Positions 1-9,695 of a DNA stretch of 64,000 bases are shown piece by piece (position 1 is the first letter of the stretch; every line of letters begins with the position of its first letter). The position numbers and the translations under genes are program-made. The stretch covers positions 186,001 to 250,000 of the forward strand of contig VLTN01000027.1 of NCBI GenBank assembly GCA_008330645.1, given 5' to 3'. This stretch comes from Cafeteria roenbergensis (Eukaryota > Sar > Bigyra > Bicosoecida > Cafeteriaceae). Under the pieces are notes generated by a model. That model searched no databases, had not been told where the DNA came from, and worked only from the letters and a program-made list of their open reading frames with translations.

Positions 1-420
1 CTGCAGGCCGAGATTGACCGGAGCCGGCGGCAGCAGATGGAGCGCAGGCGCGCGGCTAAGGACGCCGCGCGACGACAGGACATGGCCAACTCGGCCAAGT
101 GGGGGGGCGTTGTCCAGCGCCTGGCGGACGAGGAGCGGGCGACCGAGCAGGCGAAGCGCGACGCCGCGCTGGCGGTTTCCAGGGCCAACCTGCGCCTCAC
201 CCGCTCGCTGGCCGACGGCCTGCAGCGCCACGAGGCGGAGGAGCGAGAGGCCGACGTCGACGCGCTACGGGAGGGCACGGACGGCGACACCGGGTTCACG
301 GAGGCAGCGGCCAAGCTCGTGGAGGCGGAGCGGCGCGCTGGCCGCCGGACCGACTTCATCGAGCGCTCCATCGCCCGGGCGAAGAAGGAGCCAATCCTCC
401 CAGCCGGGGTGGATCTCTAG
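1..420 (+). CDS. C-terminal end of a coiled-coil protein (partial, runs off left edge)
   Basis: An open frame enters from the left edge and stops at 418-420, giving about 139 residues. The composition is helix-forming and rich in Arg, Glu, Ala and Gln, with blocks such as RRRAAKDAARRQD and AEEREADVDALRE, and there is no membrane segment. This looks like the end of a long coiled-coil protein. In a flagellate such tails are common in axonemal and basal-body proteins, but no family motif is visible, so the function is not assigned. The first in-frame Met lies at 37, but the open frame continues upstream of it, so the true start is outside the window. Its downstream neighbour is convergent. Confidence 0.6.
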   Translation: MQAEIDRSRRQQMERRRAAKDAARRQDMANSAKWGGVVQRLADEERATEQAKRDAALAVSRANLRLTRSLADGLQRHEAEEREADVDALREGTDGDTGFTEAAAKLVEAERRAGRRTDFIERSIARAKKEPILPAGVDL

Positions 421-745
421 GCTCGGCGGCGGCGGTGGCGGCGGTGCAAGAGGCGTTGCGGCTAGGGGGGCAAGCAGCCGGCCCGCGCGCTTGTGCCTCG
501 GCCTCCATTCTGCTTCTGGCTGCGTTCCCGTGCGAGTGTGCGTGTGTCCTTCAGCCGTGCTTTGTACGTGTTTGTGCAGCTGTCGGTGCTGCGCTGCTCA
601 GCTGTCCCGCTTCGATTGGGCTCGGCTTGGCGCCAATGCGGGACGCGGCAGCGCCTGCGCCTGCGTGCAGCCGAGCGGCAGCATCTCTCACGCCTGCGAG
701 CGCCACATTGCAGTGTCCAGCGTTGCGGGGCACGGCGCAACGGCG
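421..745. other. Intergenic, between convergent genes
   Basis: These 325 bases lie between the 3' ends of a plus and a minus gene. They contain GT-rich stretches around 530-590 and no convincing reading frame. They probably hold both 3' untranslated regions. No RNA gene was recognised. Confidence 0.4.
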
Positions 746-1264
746 TCAGCGGCGCTCCTCCTCCTCCTCCTCCTCAGTGGGGGCGCCGGGCGTGGCCTCG
801 TGCTCCGCCTGCGCTGCATCAGCCGCCTGCGCCGGTCGCGTGGGCACCACCGGGAGCCGTGCCGACGCGAAGCCCTTCAAGCCCGAAAGCACGTGTGCCG
901 CACCGTCGGCCCACTCCGAGACAGGCCGAAGCTGGTCCTGGTGCACCGCAGCCGTCGCCGCCACGCAGCCGACCACAGCGAAGGCCACGATGAACAGGTT
1001 CGGCGCCGGCATCCACCCAAGCCGGCCAAGGCGGATCCGTGGCGCCACCAGCTCGGCTCCTGCGAACTCGCCGATCATCATGCTCGAAACAGTTGCGCCC
1101 AGGAAGTAGCCAGTGAGGCAGCCGCCCAGGGCTGCGCCGTACGCCTTGACTTTGCGCAAGGCCACCTGCCTTCGGGCGGAGCTCGTGTCAACCACAAGCT
1201 CAGCACCGCCAGAGCCAACGCCCACTGTGGCGTGGTCCTTTGGCGCTGTCGGAAGCCCCTCCAT
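746..1264 (-). CDS. Small two-pass membrane protein, unrecognised
   Basis: The frame encodes 172 residues from the Met at 1264; an open frame continues further upstream but is Arg/Pro-rich noise, so this start is preferred. After a hydrophilic N-terminus and a basic stretch there are two hydrophobic segments, around residues 58-82 (GGCLTGYFLGATVSS) and 97-117 (NLFIVAFAVVGCVAATAA). The C-terminal tail is Ala/Pro-rich and ends in a run of Glu followed by two Arg. The protein is probably a membrane protein with a cytosolic acidic tail. No family was recognised. It is convergent with the upstream coiled-coil gene and divergent from the cytochrome b561 gene. Confidence 0.5.
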   Translation of the reverse strand: MEGLPTAPKDHATVGVGSGGAELVVDTSSARRQVALRKVKAYGAALGGCLTGYFLGATVSSMMIGEFAGAELVAPRIRLGRLGWMPAPNLFIVAFAVVGCVAATAAVHQDQLRPVSEWADGAAHVLSGLKGFASARLPVVPTRPAQAADAAQAEHEATPGAPTEEEEEEERR

Positions 1265-1754
1265 CTCTTGCCCGTCTGTTGCTTCGGAGCGGCCAAAGAG
1301 CGCAGTTCGGCCCAGTTGGAGCCCGCCCGGAGTCCTGCAGCTGGGCAACGAGATGGGCGCCGCTCCTTGTCCACAGAAACCTCGTATGCAGCAGAGGGTG
1401 GGAGCTGCCTCTCGCCTCTCGCCTCTCGCCTCGTCGCCTGGGTGAGGCCGGGGCTGGCCAAGCCTGGCGTCCGCGTCCGGCTGCCCGTGATGTTCGCCCT
1501 GGCGCAAACATGGCGAGCCGTGTTTGAGCGGTTGGAATTTACGGACCTACCAGCGCAGGGGCGTGCGATGAGCGCGCGCAAGCCTGGAGCTTGCGAGACA
1601 GGCCAAAGCCACCCGACGAACGCGGGGAGGGGCAGCTTGCGAGGGTCCCTGCGCCGCTGCCGACCAAGTGACCTCAGGCCATTCCCGCCGGCTCTGCGCT
1701 CGCCGAGAAACAAGGCACCAATTGCCCCTGGAGATCCGGCACGCTCGAGCTGCA
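1265..1754. other. Intergenic, divergent promoter region
   Basis: This 490-base gap separates the starts of the two-pass membrane protein (minus) and the cytochrome b561 gene (plus). No conserved element was identified. The long overlapping open frames on both strands are a by-product of high GC and do not resemble proteins. Confidence 0.4.
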
Positions 1755-2724
1755 ATGGTCGTCGTTGACATTTTGCTGAAGGTTGCCAGCGTGGGCGTTT
1801 GGCTGGCCACAATCTTGTCCTTGGTCCTGCCCGCCGGCTTCGTGAGCAAGCAGCACAAGCAAGCCTGCCACGGGCTCGCGGCCTCGGGAACTGCGCCCCC
1901 CGCGCCCGTCCAGCGGGCGGCCACCTGCCTCGCCCCCCGCCCCCGCCCCTTGTTTCTCCTTCGCGCAGGGGTTCTTCACGTGGCACCCAATCCTGATGAC
2001 CACGTCGTTTGTCCTGCTCATGAGCCAGGGGCTCGTCGCGTACATCAGCGCGTGGGGACCGGTGAGCCCAGGTTGCATTACGGTCGAGCCCACCAGCCGC
2101 TGCATCGCGGTATGCTGGCCTGGCACGCGCAGCTGGCGCTAGGGAGTCCCACCTGGCGCGTGCGTGCTTGTCTCACTCGCTCACCCTCCGACGTGGTCCT
2201 GCTGCCGGCCGCAGCTTGAAAAGTCCTACGACAGGTCCAACCGGCGCCTCGTACACGGTGTCATCCAGCTGCTCGCTGGCCTCGTAGCTCTCGCGGGCTT
2301 CCTTGTGGCGTTCGTGTCCAACATTGACGGCGGGGCTAAGGCGGAGTTCGCCATCGGGGAGGACCCCACCACTGCCATGCACGTGTGGCTGGGATACCTG
2401 ACGCTCCTGGGCGTGCTGGTGCAGTGCGTCGCAGGGCTCTTCAAGGTAGTGCTCAAGGCCCGCGACGCGGCGGCGACGTGCGCTCCCTGGCACGGCACTG
2501 CCGGTCCGTTCATATTTTTGTGCGGGTGCGTCACCGCGTGCCTGGGATGCTCGCTGTGGTTCAGCAACTCTGACGGCGTCACTGGTCAGGGCATTGGCCT
2601 CATTGTGGGAATTGTCGCCACGCTAGTGCTCGGGTTCCTCGAGCTGTGCTTCTTCCCCGGCCTCTCCAAGGAGGACATGCGGGAACGAGCCGACCCGTCT
2701 GGCGGGGAGTACGACGCCATGTGA
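1755..2724 (+). CDS. Cytochrome b561 family transmembrane protein
   Basis: A three-exon gene: 1755-1841, 1969-2061 and 2215-2724, with both introns in phase 0 and starting GTGAGC. The product is 229 residues. Cytochrome b561 proteins move electrons across membranes with two haems held by four His on neighbouring helices and often use ascorbate or reduce ferric iron. The conserved His sites are visible: WHPILMT (exon 2), RRLVHGVIQ, MHVWLGY and WHGTAGP. About six hydrophobic helices can be read, with helix 1 in exon 1 and helix 2 in exon 2. The C-terminus is short and acidic. Splicing is inferred because only the joined exons give the continuous b561 pattern. There is no DOMON domain, so this is the core-domain-only type. 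The likely location is an organelle or the plasma membrane. Confidence 0.82.
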
Positions 2725-2963
2725 GCCGGGCGGCCTGGGCGTCTGCTCCCTGCTGCCTCACCTGCTTCTGCTCTGCCCCCAGCTGCAAAGCGACAACGTG
2801 TCATATGATTTGTGATCGGCAGCCCCCTGGGTTCGTCCAGAGTGGCGCGAATGCGCGTGCGTCTTTGGTGCGCGCTCGCGCGCTTGAGTCACACGAGTCG
2901 ATCAAGACGCACAAACGGCAGCCTCTCGCAGCCACTGGCACTGGCTTGCGGCATGAGATGCGA
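2725..2963. other. Intergenic, convergent 3' ends
   Basis: About 240 bases between the stops of the b561 gene and the minus-strand DGQHR gene. No feature was recognised beyond probable 3' untranslated sequence. Confidence 0.35.
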
Positions 2964-4088
2964 CTAGGCGTCGAGGTCGTCCAGCCAGGATGACGTCATG
3001 CCCAAGAAGAACCCGGCGCCCCGGGCTTTGCGCAGCGCCTGACCGCGGCGGTTGACGGCGAACGCAGTGTTAGGCAGCGTCGACAGCCTGCTGTTGAGCG
3101 CTTCCAGGCGCGCGCAAAGTTGCGAGGACGTCCACATGCGACGCTGGACGACCCCCGTCGACATGAGTGCCGTGCGCAGCGAAGGAGCGTGCAGGTTGGG
3201 CGCCCGGCAGCGGGCAGACGAGCTGAAGCAGCGGGGATACTTGCTGACGAGGGTAGCCACTGTCGCGTCAATGGTGGCTTTGTGCTGAGGCGCAAGGGCG
3301 TCTGGTAGGTCAATCTCTGGCACAGTCTCTGCGCGGTTCAGCTGCAAGAACAACGACTTCGTCGAGTCCCAGCTCGAGACCACGTAGTCCTCAACGAGCA
3401 CACCAAAGTCGAACTCGCCCTCGCTCGCGCTGCCCTCGCCCTCCCGGCACGCGCGTGCTTCGGCTTGCAGGGTCTGCGCCGCCCTGCCCAGCGCCAGGAG
3501 ACGGTGCTGCCCGTCGATCAGGCCCCGAGGCTGGGGAGGCGCAACTGCTAGCGGCGCTGCGGCTGCGGGGGTGGACGAAAGAGGCTGCCTATCGAACATG
3601 GTGAACGTCGTCACACACCCGGGCAGCGGTGTGGGCCTGAGGCCATCCTCCCCGGGCGGCGACTGGGGCACCTGGGCAAGCACGAACGTTGCGATTTCCG
3701 CCACCCGGGACTCATCGGGCTCCCGTTGGTGCACCCACGCAGGAAACGTGCTGAGCACTTCAGAAGCCGCTGCCCAGCACACGCGGCGTGTGATGCCATC
3801 GGAGAACGGCGCAGAGAGAAGCACACGACCTGGCGCCCGGGGCAGCGTCGGCAGGGGGCGAGGTGCAGTCGACATTGCCTCGCGTGCCGCTGCCCGGCTC
3901 GGCCCGGACGAGTGCGAACTGGGGAGTTCGGCGCATGGCGAGCCCTCGTCGTCGTCAGGAGGCATCACCGGCACGGGGCTAGCCGCGTCATCGTCGGCAG
4001 CTGCGGCTGCAGCGGCCGCCGCGGCTGCAGCCTCCAGAGCGCGCACCTGCGCTTGTGCCGCCCGGCGGCTCGCGCTCGCCCGGCGCAT
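2964..4088 (-). CDS. DGQHR / ParB-fold domain protein
   Basis: The frame from the Met at 4088 encodes 374 residues. An Ala run and an acidic, Ser-rich low-complexity stretch fill residues 20-75. The core is residues 85-330: a hydrophobic strand around 125-140, then GLIDGQHRLLALGRA at 189-203 and FLQLNRAETVP at 247-257. The DGQHR signature followed by a [FL]xxxNxxxxxP motif is the hallmark of the ParB/sulfiredoxin-like 'DGQHR domain' seen in bacterial DndB and relatives, several of them DNA-modification or defence proteins. No other recognisable domain is present. The biochemical role in eukaryotes is not known to me, so only the fold is inferred. An upstream open frame extends to 4526 but overlaps the divergent gene and is low-complexity, so the start at 4088 is favoured. 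Confidence 0.6.
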   Translation of the reverse strand: MRRASASRRAAQAQVRALEAAAAAAAAAAAADDDAASPVPVMPPDDDEGSPCAELPSSHSSGPSRAAAREAMSTAPRPLPTLPRAPGRVLLSAPFSDGITRRVCWAAASEVLSTFPAWVHQREPDESRVAEIATFVLAQVPQSPPGEDGLRPTPLPGCVTTFTMFDRQPLSSTPAAAAPLAVAPPQPRGLIDGQHRLLALGRAAQTLQAEARACREGEGSASEGEFDFGVLVEDYVVSSWDSTKSLFLQLNRAETVPEIDLPDALAPQHKATIDATVATLVSKYPRCFSSSARCRAPNLHAPSLRTALMSTGVVQRRMWTSSQLCARLEALNSRLSTLPNTAFAVNRRGQALRKARGAGFFLGMTSSWLDDLDA

Positions 4089-4410
4089 TCCCGCGCGAAC
4101 AGAGCCTCCGGCCTCCGCCGCGTGCCCGAGTCCGCGCGCGCTGGCTGGGCCAGGGAGGGATGGGGCTTGGGGGGCGAGGGGCGAGGGGCGGGATGCGCAC
4201 GGAGGGCTTGGCGCGGCCTGGGGAAGGAGGGGAAGGCGGGACTGAAACCGCGTGCGAAATGGCGGGGCAGCCGCAGAGTGCTGTCGCGCTGTCGCGCCCT
4301 CAGAGCGTTGCGCGGCGTCCAGGCGGCTCTGCAGCGCAACTGCCCCGCGACGCCCCGTCGCTCCCGCGCAAGACGACGCGCGCGGCACCGCGCGAGCCGT
4401 GGCGACAGCC

Positions 4411-7400
4411 ATGGCGGACGTCATCCTCACCCCCACCATCCTCAAGGAGGCGCTGCAGTCCGCGGCGCGGCGGTCGTCCCCAGGCCCGGAGAGCGCCACC
4501 TGGTTTTTTGTCGCGCCGCCCGGCACGGACGCGCATGCCGCCAGCGCCCTGACCTACTCCCAGGGGCCACTCACCAGGCTCGACATCGTCAGGGCCATCG
4601 CTAGCACCGTGCTCAGCTCCTCGACCAACCAGGAGCCTGGGGTGCTCCGGGAGCTTGCCAAGCGCGTTGACTCCCTGTTTGCTCAGGCAAAGCGCATGGA
4701 GGTCGCAGCTGCTCCGAGGGCCCTGCTGGCCCCCCACGCCCCGCCTTTGCAGCAGGCTGGCGCGGGCCAAGGCGCTCCTCGTCCTCCTGCTCAGGGCCGC
4801 GTGTCCCCGCCCGGGCCGCCGCCTCGGCTGCCATCCCGCGCCAAGCCGCAGCTGCCGCTGCCCGCCGGCGAGTCAGCGAGTGGCAGGCCGCCGCGCACTC
4901 TGCGCGCTGGCGCGGCCTCGCATGTGAACCCCCCTCTGCATTCCGTCGTGTCGCCGCGAGGACGGCACACGGGCTCTCGGAGCCGCGAGTCCGACTCCAG
5001 CGCAGGGCCGGCGAGCGTCGAGGCAGCGGCGGCAACAGCGTCCTTGCTGCGAAACATGGCCGTCTCTACTGCGCGCAGCGGTGATCCCGCGGCCACGCCC
5101 TTTCCCTTGCTAGCAGGCGAGCTTGGAAGGCCCCGGGCTGCTGCCGGGCAAGCCAGCTCGGCCGGACCACCCGACAGCTCCTTCGGAGCTGCGAGCGGTG
5201 GCCTGCTTCTCAGCCCATCCGACGCTTGCCTCACAGGCGAGCCTGCCGCCGAGGCCGAGGCCCAGTATGTGGCTCGCAAGCAGCGCGCGATCATGCGTGC
5301 GCTGGCGCGGTTCGCTGGGGCTGCTCCCTCCAGCTCCTTCCTGGCGAGCACCGTCGGAGCGGACGACGCGATCCTGCGTCGGGAGTCAGTTCCGGTGGGC
5401 GTGCTTGCCGCGGCGCTGCGCACGTCCGACTTGCCCGCCGAGGCGCGGGAGGCGATTGCGGCGCTGCTGGCAGGGTCAGAGGCCGAGACTCCTGGCGCGA
5501 CGGGGGGTGCGGGCACGCGCTCCGTCGCGGTGGGCGCCGCCGGGCTGGGGGAGCTTCGGGCAGCGGAGCACTTCGCGGTGTACGCCGAGCGGCCGGCGGG
5601 CGCACCGCAGCGGGCGGGTGCTCGCGGCGAGGGGCACCCGGGCCAGCGGCCAACCGCTGCGGTTGGCCCAGGCCCCGCACGGCCGGCAAGCGCACGGGAG
5701 GCGCCATCTGCCGCCCCCTCAGCCGCCCGCGGCACCGCGCGGCTTGCGGTCTCCCGTCAAAGGACGCGTCGGCCGGACCAGCGGCGCCAGGCCCCCGGCA
5801 ACCCTCCCGGCGCCCGGTCGCCTCCGCAGCGCCCCCTCAGCCGTAGCAAGCCTGGCCGGCTGGTGCCTCACTCCCCCGTTCGCGCCGCTGCCGTGCGTCC
5901 CCAGGCCTCCCGCTCCCGCCGCGAGAGCACGAGGGCGGGCTGGGCGGAGGCCCTGCGCAAGCCGCGCGAGCGCGCCGCCTTGCACCGCCAGGGCCTGGCA
6001 GGGGGCATCAACCTGGCCGGCGACACGGCGAGCCCTGCCGCCCGCCGCGCGGTGCGGAACGCCGCACAGCCGCAGGCTGCCGGTGGCTGTGCTGGGGCTG
6101 CGGGCGACGAGGCTGAGGCGCGTTCAGGGGCGGCGGAGAGCACGGCCCCGGGGCCGTCCGGCTCTCGACCCCCGAGCGCAGCGCGTTCGGTGCACCTGGG
6201 GGAGCCGCAGCAGCCTTCCGCGCGAGTGGGCGTGTTTCGCGGCGTGATGCGGCTGCCGAGCGTGCCCGTGGCCCCCGGCAGCGCCGCGCACCCGTCGGCG
6301 GAGCCTGCTGAGGCCCTCCGCTCCCGGCTTCGGCGGGAGATCGCCCTGGAGCGGGAGCGGGTGCGGCGGAGGCGGGCGGCCGAGGAGCAGGTTGCAGCCG
6401 AGGGGGCCCTCGTGGACGAGGACGTGGCCGAGGCAGCCACGCGGTGGGGGCTCACGCCGGAGCCGTCCATTGCCGCCGCCGGGCCCAGCCTGGGCATCGA
6501 AAGGAGGGGAGCGTGGGCGGGCGACGGCGGCGCCGGCGACGCGGCCACAGGAGGCGGAGCGGGCGGAGGAGCGGGCGGGGCGCTCGCGGCGACGGAGCGG
6601 GAGGCGCTGGCCATCGCTGCCGTGCTCTCGGACAAGACGAGGCCGCTGACCGAGGCGCCGCGCTGGGAGGCCGAGCTGGGGCGGCGGCTCTCAGACTCGC
6701 TCATCGCGCCTGAGACCGATGACGCGAGCCGGAGGCAGGGCCGGGGTGGTCGAGCGACAAGCAGCCACGACTGGCCGGTGGCGGTGCCCACGTCGGTGGA
6801 CGGCCGCCTTGCGCAGCTGTGGGACGGCACGGGGAAGAGCCTGCGGGAGACGGCGTCGCTGCTGCTGGCGTCGCGGGGGAAGCGGCGGTCCAGCCTGGTG
6901 TCCGCCCTGCGTACGCTGATGCAGACCAGGCTGCGCTCGGGGTTTCAGCCTGCCGCGGACGCCGGGGGGCGGTCTCCGCGCGCTGGAGCTGCGGCGGGTG
7001 GGGAAGCCCCCCTGAGGATCCGCGCGGGCGCAGTCCCGGGCAAGAGCGAGGCAAGCAGCGGCGCCTCGTCGCCGCGCGCCCCGCTGCTGGGAACCGGCGG
7101 CCAGTCGCCGCGCGCCGGATCACCCAGAGTCGTGGTGCCGGACGGGAAGCCGCAAGCCCCAAACCAGTTCGAGTGGTGGGGCGACAGGACGTCCCGCAGA
7201 GTGGCCCACACGGAGGCGGCCGCCGTCATCCGAAAGCACCAGCGCTCGGGATCCGCCTCCTTCTCCCCGCGCGCCATGGCAGACTCGGCGTCCCGCCCCC
7301 CCAGGATCCTGCCCCAGAACGAGGCCAAGGCGGACGACGAAGTGCTCAGGTGGGGGGCCTCGCTCGCGTACGGCTCCCCCCTGGACGCCTCTTGGCGGCC

Positions 7401-7542
7401 GGAGCACGCCTTCCACTGGAACAGCGGGAGGGAGCTCCAGCCCGACGCGCTGCGCCTCTCGGAGGGGGCCATCCCTCGAGCGAGGGAGCTGCTGGGCGCT
7501 GCTGCCGCGGCGCGCGACCTGTCTCGCATGGGCGGGCACTAG
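4411..7542 (+). CDS. Large Ala/Arg/Pro-rich protein, unrecognised
   Basis: The chosen start at 4411 gives 1,043 residues. The first 90 residues look folded (TPTILKEALQSAARRS, then WFFVAPPG and a helical DIVRAIASTVLSSS). Most of the rest is disordered low-complexity sequence rich in Ala, Arg, Pro, Gly and Ser. A basic helix-forming segment lies near residues 630-660 (LRREIALERERVRRRR). Near residue 912 there is an aromatic, ordered patch (QFEWWGDRTSRRVA) and near 990 another (AFHWNSGRELQ). No family was recognised. The size, disorder and short ordered ends suggest a scaffold or structural protein. It is divergent from the DGQHR gene, with about 320 bases between the starts. Confidence 0.6.
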   Translation: MADVILTPTILKEALQSAARRSSPGPESATWFFVAPPGTDAHAASALTYSQGPLTRLDIVRAIASTVLSSSTNQEPGVLRELAKRVDSLFAQAKRMEVAAAPRALLAPHAPPLQQAGAGQGAPRPPAQGRVSPPGPPPRLPSRAKPQLPLPAGESASGRPPRTLRAGAASHVNPPLHSVVSPRGRHTGSRSRESDSSAGPASVEAAAATASLLRNMAVSTARSGDPAATPFPLLAGELGRPRAAAGQASSAGPPDSSFGAASGGLLLSPSDACLTGEPAAEAEAQYVARKQRAIMRALARFAGAAPSSSFLASTVGADDAILRRESVPVGVLAAALRTSDLPAEAREAIAALLAGSEAETPGATGGAGTRSVAVGAAGLGELRAAEHFAVYAERPAGAPQRAGARGEGHPGQRPTAAVGPGPARPASAREAPSAAPSAARGTARLAVSRQRTRRPDQRRQAPGNPPGARSPPQRPLSRSKPGRLVPHSPVRAAAVRPQASRSRRESTRAGWAEALRKPRERAALHRQGLAGGINLAGDTASPAARRAVRNAAQPQAAGGCAGAAGDEAEARSGAAESTAPGPSGSRPPSAARSVHLGEPQQPSARVGVFRGVMRLPSVPVAPGSAAHPSAEPAEALRSRLRREIALERERVRRRRAAEEQVAAEGALVDEDVAEAATRWGLTPEPSIAAAGPSLGIERRGAWAGDGGAGDAATGGGAGGGAGGALAATEREALAIAAVLSDKTRPLTEAPRWEAELGRRLSDSLIAPETDDASRRQGRGGRATSSHDWPVAVPTSVDGRLAQLWDGTGKSLRETASLLLASRGKRRSSLVSALRTLMQTRLRSGFQPAADAGGRSPRAGAAAGGEAPLRIRAGAVPGKSEASSGASSPRAPLLGTGGQSPRAGSPRVVVPDGKPQAPNQFEWWGDRTSRRVAHTEAAAVIRKHQRSGSASFSPRAMADSASRPPRILPQNEAKADDEVLRWGASLAYGSPLDASWRPEHAFHWNSGRELQPDALRLSEGAIPRARELLGAAAAARDLSRMGGH

Positions 7543-7820
7543 CGGGTCGCGGCTGGCGGCCCGCCGGGGCGTGGCTTGGGGCTTGAGCGCGACGCGTGGG
7601 CGCTGGGGCTGCCGGCTCCAGTGGAGAGTGTTGTGTTTGTCTGTGTCTGTGTCCGTGTCCGTGTGTGCTTGCGCGGTCCTGCCCGTGAGCGTCCGCACCT
7701 CCCTGCCAGTGGGCACGCGCCCGCTGCCCTCAACTTCTTAGCGAGAGCCGCAATGCACACAACAGCCCCGGCCGCTGGCTCGGTGGCCCAGCCCGTGTGC
7801 CCGGACCACCGACTCGCTGC
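7543..7820. other. Convergent intergenic region with TG-rich tract
   Basis: This 278-base gap between two convergent stops contains a striking TG/TCTG-rich tract at about 7628-7672 on the plus strand. It may be a downstream polyadenylation or termination element, or a simple repeat. No coding potential was seen. Confidence 0.4.
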
Positions 7821-9431
7821 TCACTCGTCCATCGCACCGCCAAAGTAGTCCACCACGCGCGCGAGCGGCATCCCAGCCCGCAGCGCGGCTGCCTCGCCTG
7901 CCCCGGCCGAGTTGACCCACTGCAGCTCGAGGCTGCGCAGCGCGCCCGCCCCCGGCAGCGAGGGCACGAGCCGCAGGCCCGCCTCTGTGATTGATTTGCA
8001 GCCCTCCAGCCGCAAGTGCCGCAGGGGCGCTCCTGCCCCGGCAAGCAGCGACGCAAGCCCCGCGTCCGAGAGCGCCTGCGACCAGGACAAGTCCAGAGAG
8101 CCCAGGCACGGGAGCGCGGCCAGCGCCTCCGCGGCGCCGTCCCCAACGCCATCGCACCGCGTAAGCACCACAGTCTCGAGCCGGGAGCACGCCTGGAACA
8201 GCACGCGCGCCTGCGCGTCGCTCATCATCTCGTCGCAGTCGCAGCCAACGTTTCGCAGCTCAAGCCGCCTCAGATCGGCGGCTCGCTCCAGACATGCCAG
8301 CAGCGCCGCTGGGCTCAGGCGCTCGTTCCAGCTCAGGTCAAGGCTCTGCAGGGAAGCCACGGCGAGGCGCGCGCCCGTGCCTCCGCGTGCACCTGGCTGG
8401 CGCGAGCCAGCGCCCTCCCCTGCTCCTCCTGCTGCCGCGAGTGCCTCCGCTGCTGCAGGCGTTGCTGCTGCTGCTGCTGCAGCTGCGGTCGGCGCGTCTG
8501 CAGCCGCCGCTGCCGTCTCCGAGGCTGCTTGGCCATCCCAACCCGCTGTGCCGGGCGGCGCCCCCGTCACTGCCGCCCACCGGCGCAGCATCGCGTCGCT
8601 CACCCCAGTCTCCGCGAGGCCGAGGTGCCTGGCCGCGCCCCCCGCAAGCATCGCGGCCACCCCGGCGGACAGCGACTCGGGATCAATGCACGTGCACCCC
8701 CGCAGCTCCAGACTGCAGAGGCGCGGCGGCCAGGCAGCGGGCAGAGCCCCGAGGCGTTTCGACCCTTCCAGGTGCAGCGCGCTGAGCGACGATGCTCTGG
8801 CGCACAGACCCGCCACCGCCGAGCCCCCCACGTCGCTGAACTGCACCCGAAGGGCGCGGAGCGCGCTTGGGCACCGCTCCAGCATCGCGTCCGCTGCGCC
8901 CTCCGCGAGCGGCGTGCCCCTGACGTCCAGCCGCTCGAGCGCCGGACAGGCTGCCAGGCCCACGGCCGCCGCCCCGGATAACAGCGCGTCCACAGTCCCG
9001 TCCAGCGTGACGCTGCGCAGCGGCATGCGGGCCGTGGCCTCGGCAACAGCGTCCTCGTCGATCCCCCCGCAGCCCGTCAGTCCCAGCAGCACGCAGTCGG
9101 TGCATTCCGCGAGCTGCGAGCCGAGCTTGCGGTCCAGAGCCGCGCCGCGGAGCGACACGTTGCGGATTCCCGGGCCAAACATCGCGGCTACGTGGGCTCC
9201 GCGCGACACGGCGCTCGAGAGCAAGCGCTCGGCCGCGCCGGGGGCGGCGTCGCGAATGCTCTCAAACATCATCGACTCGTCAGCGCCAAGCTTCCGCGTC
9301 GCGGCTTCCCCCGCCCATGCCATCACGACTGCGTCTGCCGCGAGCTCATCCAGCCTGGGCAGGGAGCCTGACGCCGCGGGCTTGGCCTCCCAACCGATGG
9401 GCGGCGCATCCCAGCCGGGCGTGGCCCACAT
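7821..9431 (-). CDS. Leucine-rich-repeat protein, FBXL/AMN1-like
   Basis: From the Met at 9431 the product is 536 residues; the open frame allows a start at 9575 as well. The protein is built of cysteine-containing-type leucine-rich repeats of about 25 residues. Examples are LRSVTLDGTVDALLSG, LERLDVRGTPLAEGAAD, LCSLELRGCTCIDPESL, LQSLDLSWNERLSPAAL and LGSLDLSWSQALSDAGL. An Ala-rich low-complexity insert of about 60 residues splits the repeats roughly in the middle. This repeat type is typical of FBXL and AMN1 proteins that bind substrates for ubiquitin ligases, but no N-terminal F-box is evident, so a ubiquitin role is only a possibility. It is divergent from the SANT/HMG gene, with 264 bases between the starts. 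Confidence 0.7.
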   Translation of the reverse strand: MWATPGWDAPPIGWEAKPAASGSLPRLDELAADAVVMAWAGEAATRKLGADESMMFESIRDAAPGAAERLLSSAVSRGAHVAAMFGPGIRNVSLRGAALDRKLGSQLAECTDCVLLGLTGCGGIDEDAVAEATARMPLRSVTLDGTVDALLSGAAAVGLAACPALERLDVRGTPLAEGAADAMLERCPSALRALRVQFSDVGGSAVAGLCARASSLSALHLEGSKRLGALPAAWPPRLCSLELRGCTCIDPESLSAGVAAMLAGGAARHLGLAETGVSDAMLRRWAAVTGAPPGTAGWDGQAASETAAAAADAPTAAAAAAAATPAAAEALAAAGGAGEGAGSRQPGARGGTGARLAVASLQSLDLSWNERLSPAALLACLERAADLRRLELRNVGCDCDEMMSDAQARVLFQACSRLETVVLTRCDGVGDGAAEALAALPCLGSLDLSWSQALSDAGLASLLAGAGAPLRHLRLEGCKSITEAGLRLVPSLPGAGALRSLELQWVNSAGAGEAAALRAGMPLARVVDYFGGAMDE

Positions 9432-9695
9432 GCGCGCCCGCCAGAGAGCACCAAGCGTTGGCGGGGTGTCCTGCGCAATTCGACACAGCTGGCGGGTTGG
9501 CCGATGCCTTTGTCTGGGGCTGTGGGGGCGAAAAGCAAGCCAGCGCTGGCTCAAGCTGCGCGGCGAGCAGAGCAAATTTCAACCTGTGCACGCGGCACTC
9601 CGCCCCGCGCCGGCCCACGGTCCCCAGCAAGCGCAAGCCCTGACCGGGGGTCCCACCGGGGCTCGCGCCGTTCGCCCCGTCCAGGGCTGCCGGCC

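Noticed and set aside
14-1768. A 584-residue plus-strand frame at the left end
   Set aside because: Arg/Pro/Ser-rich noise that crosses two better-supported genes.
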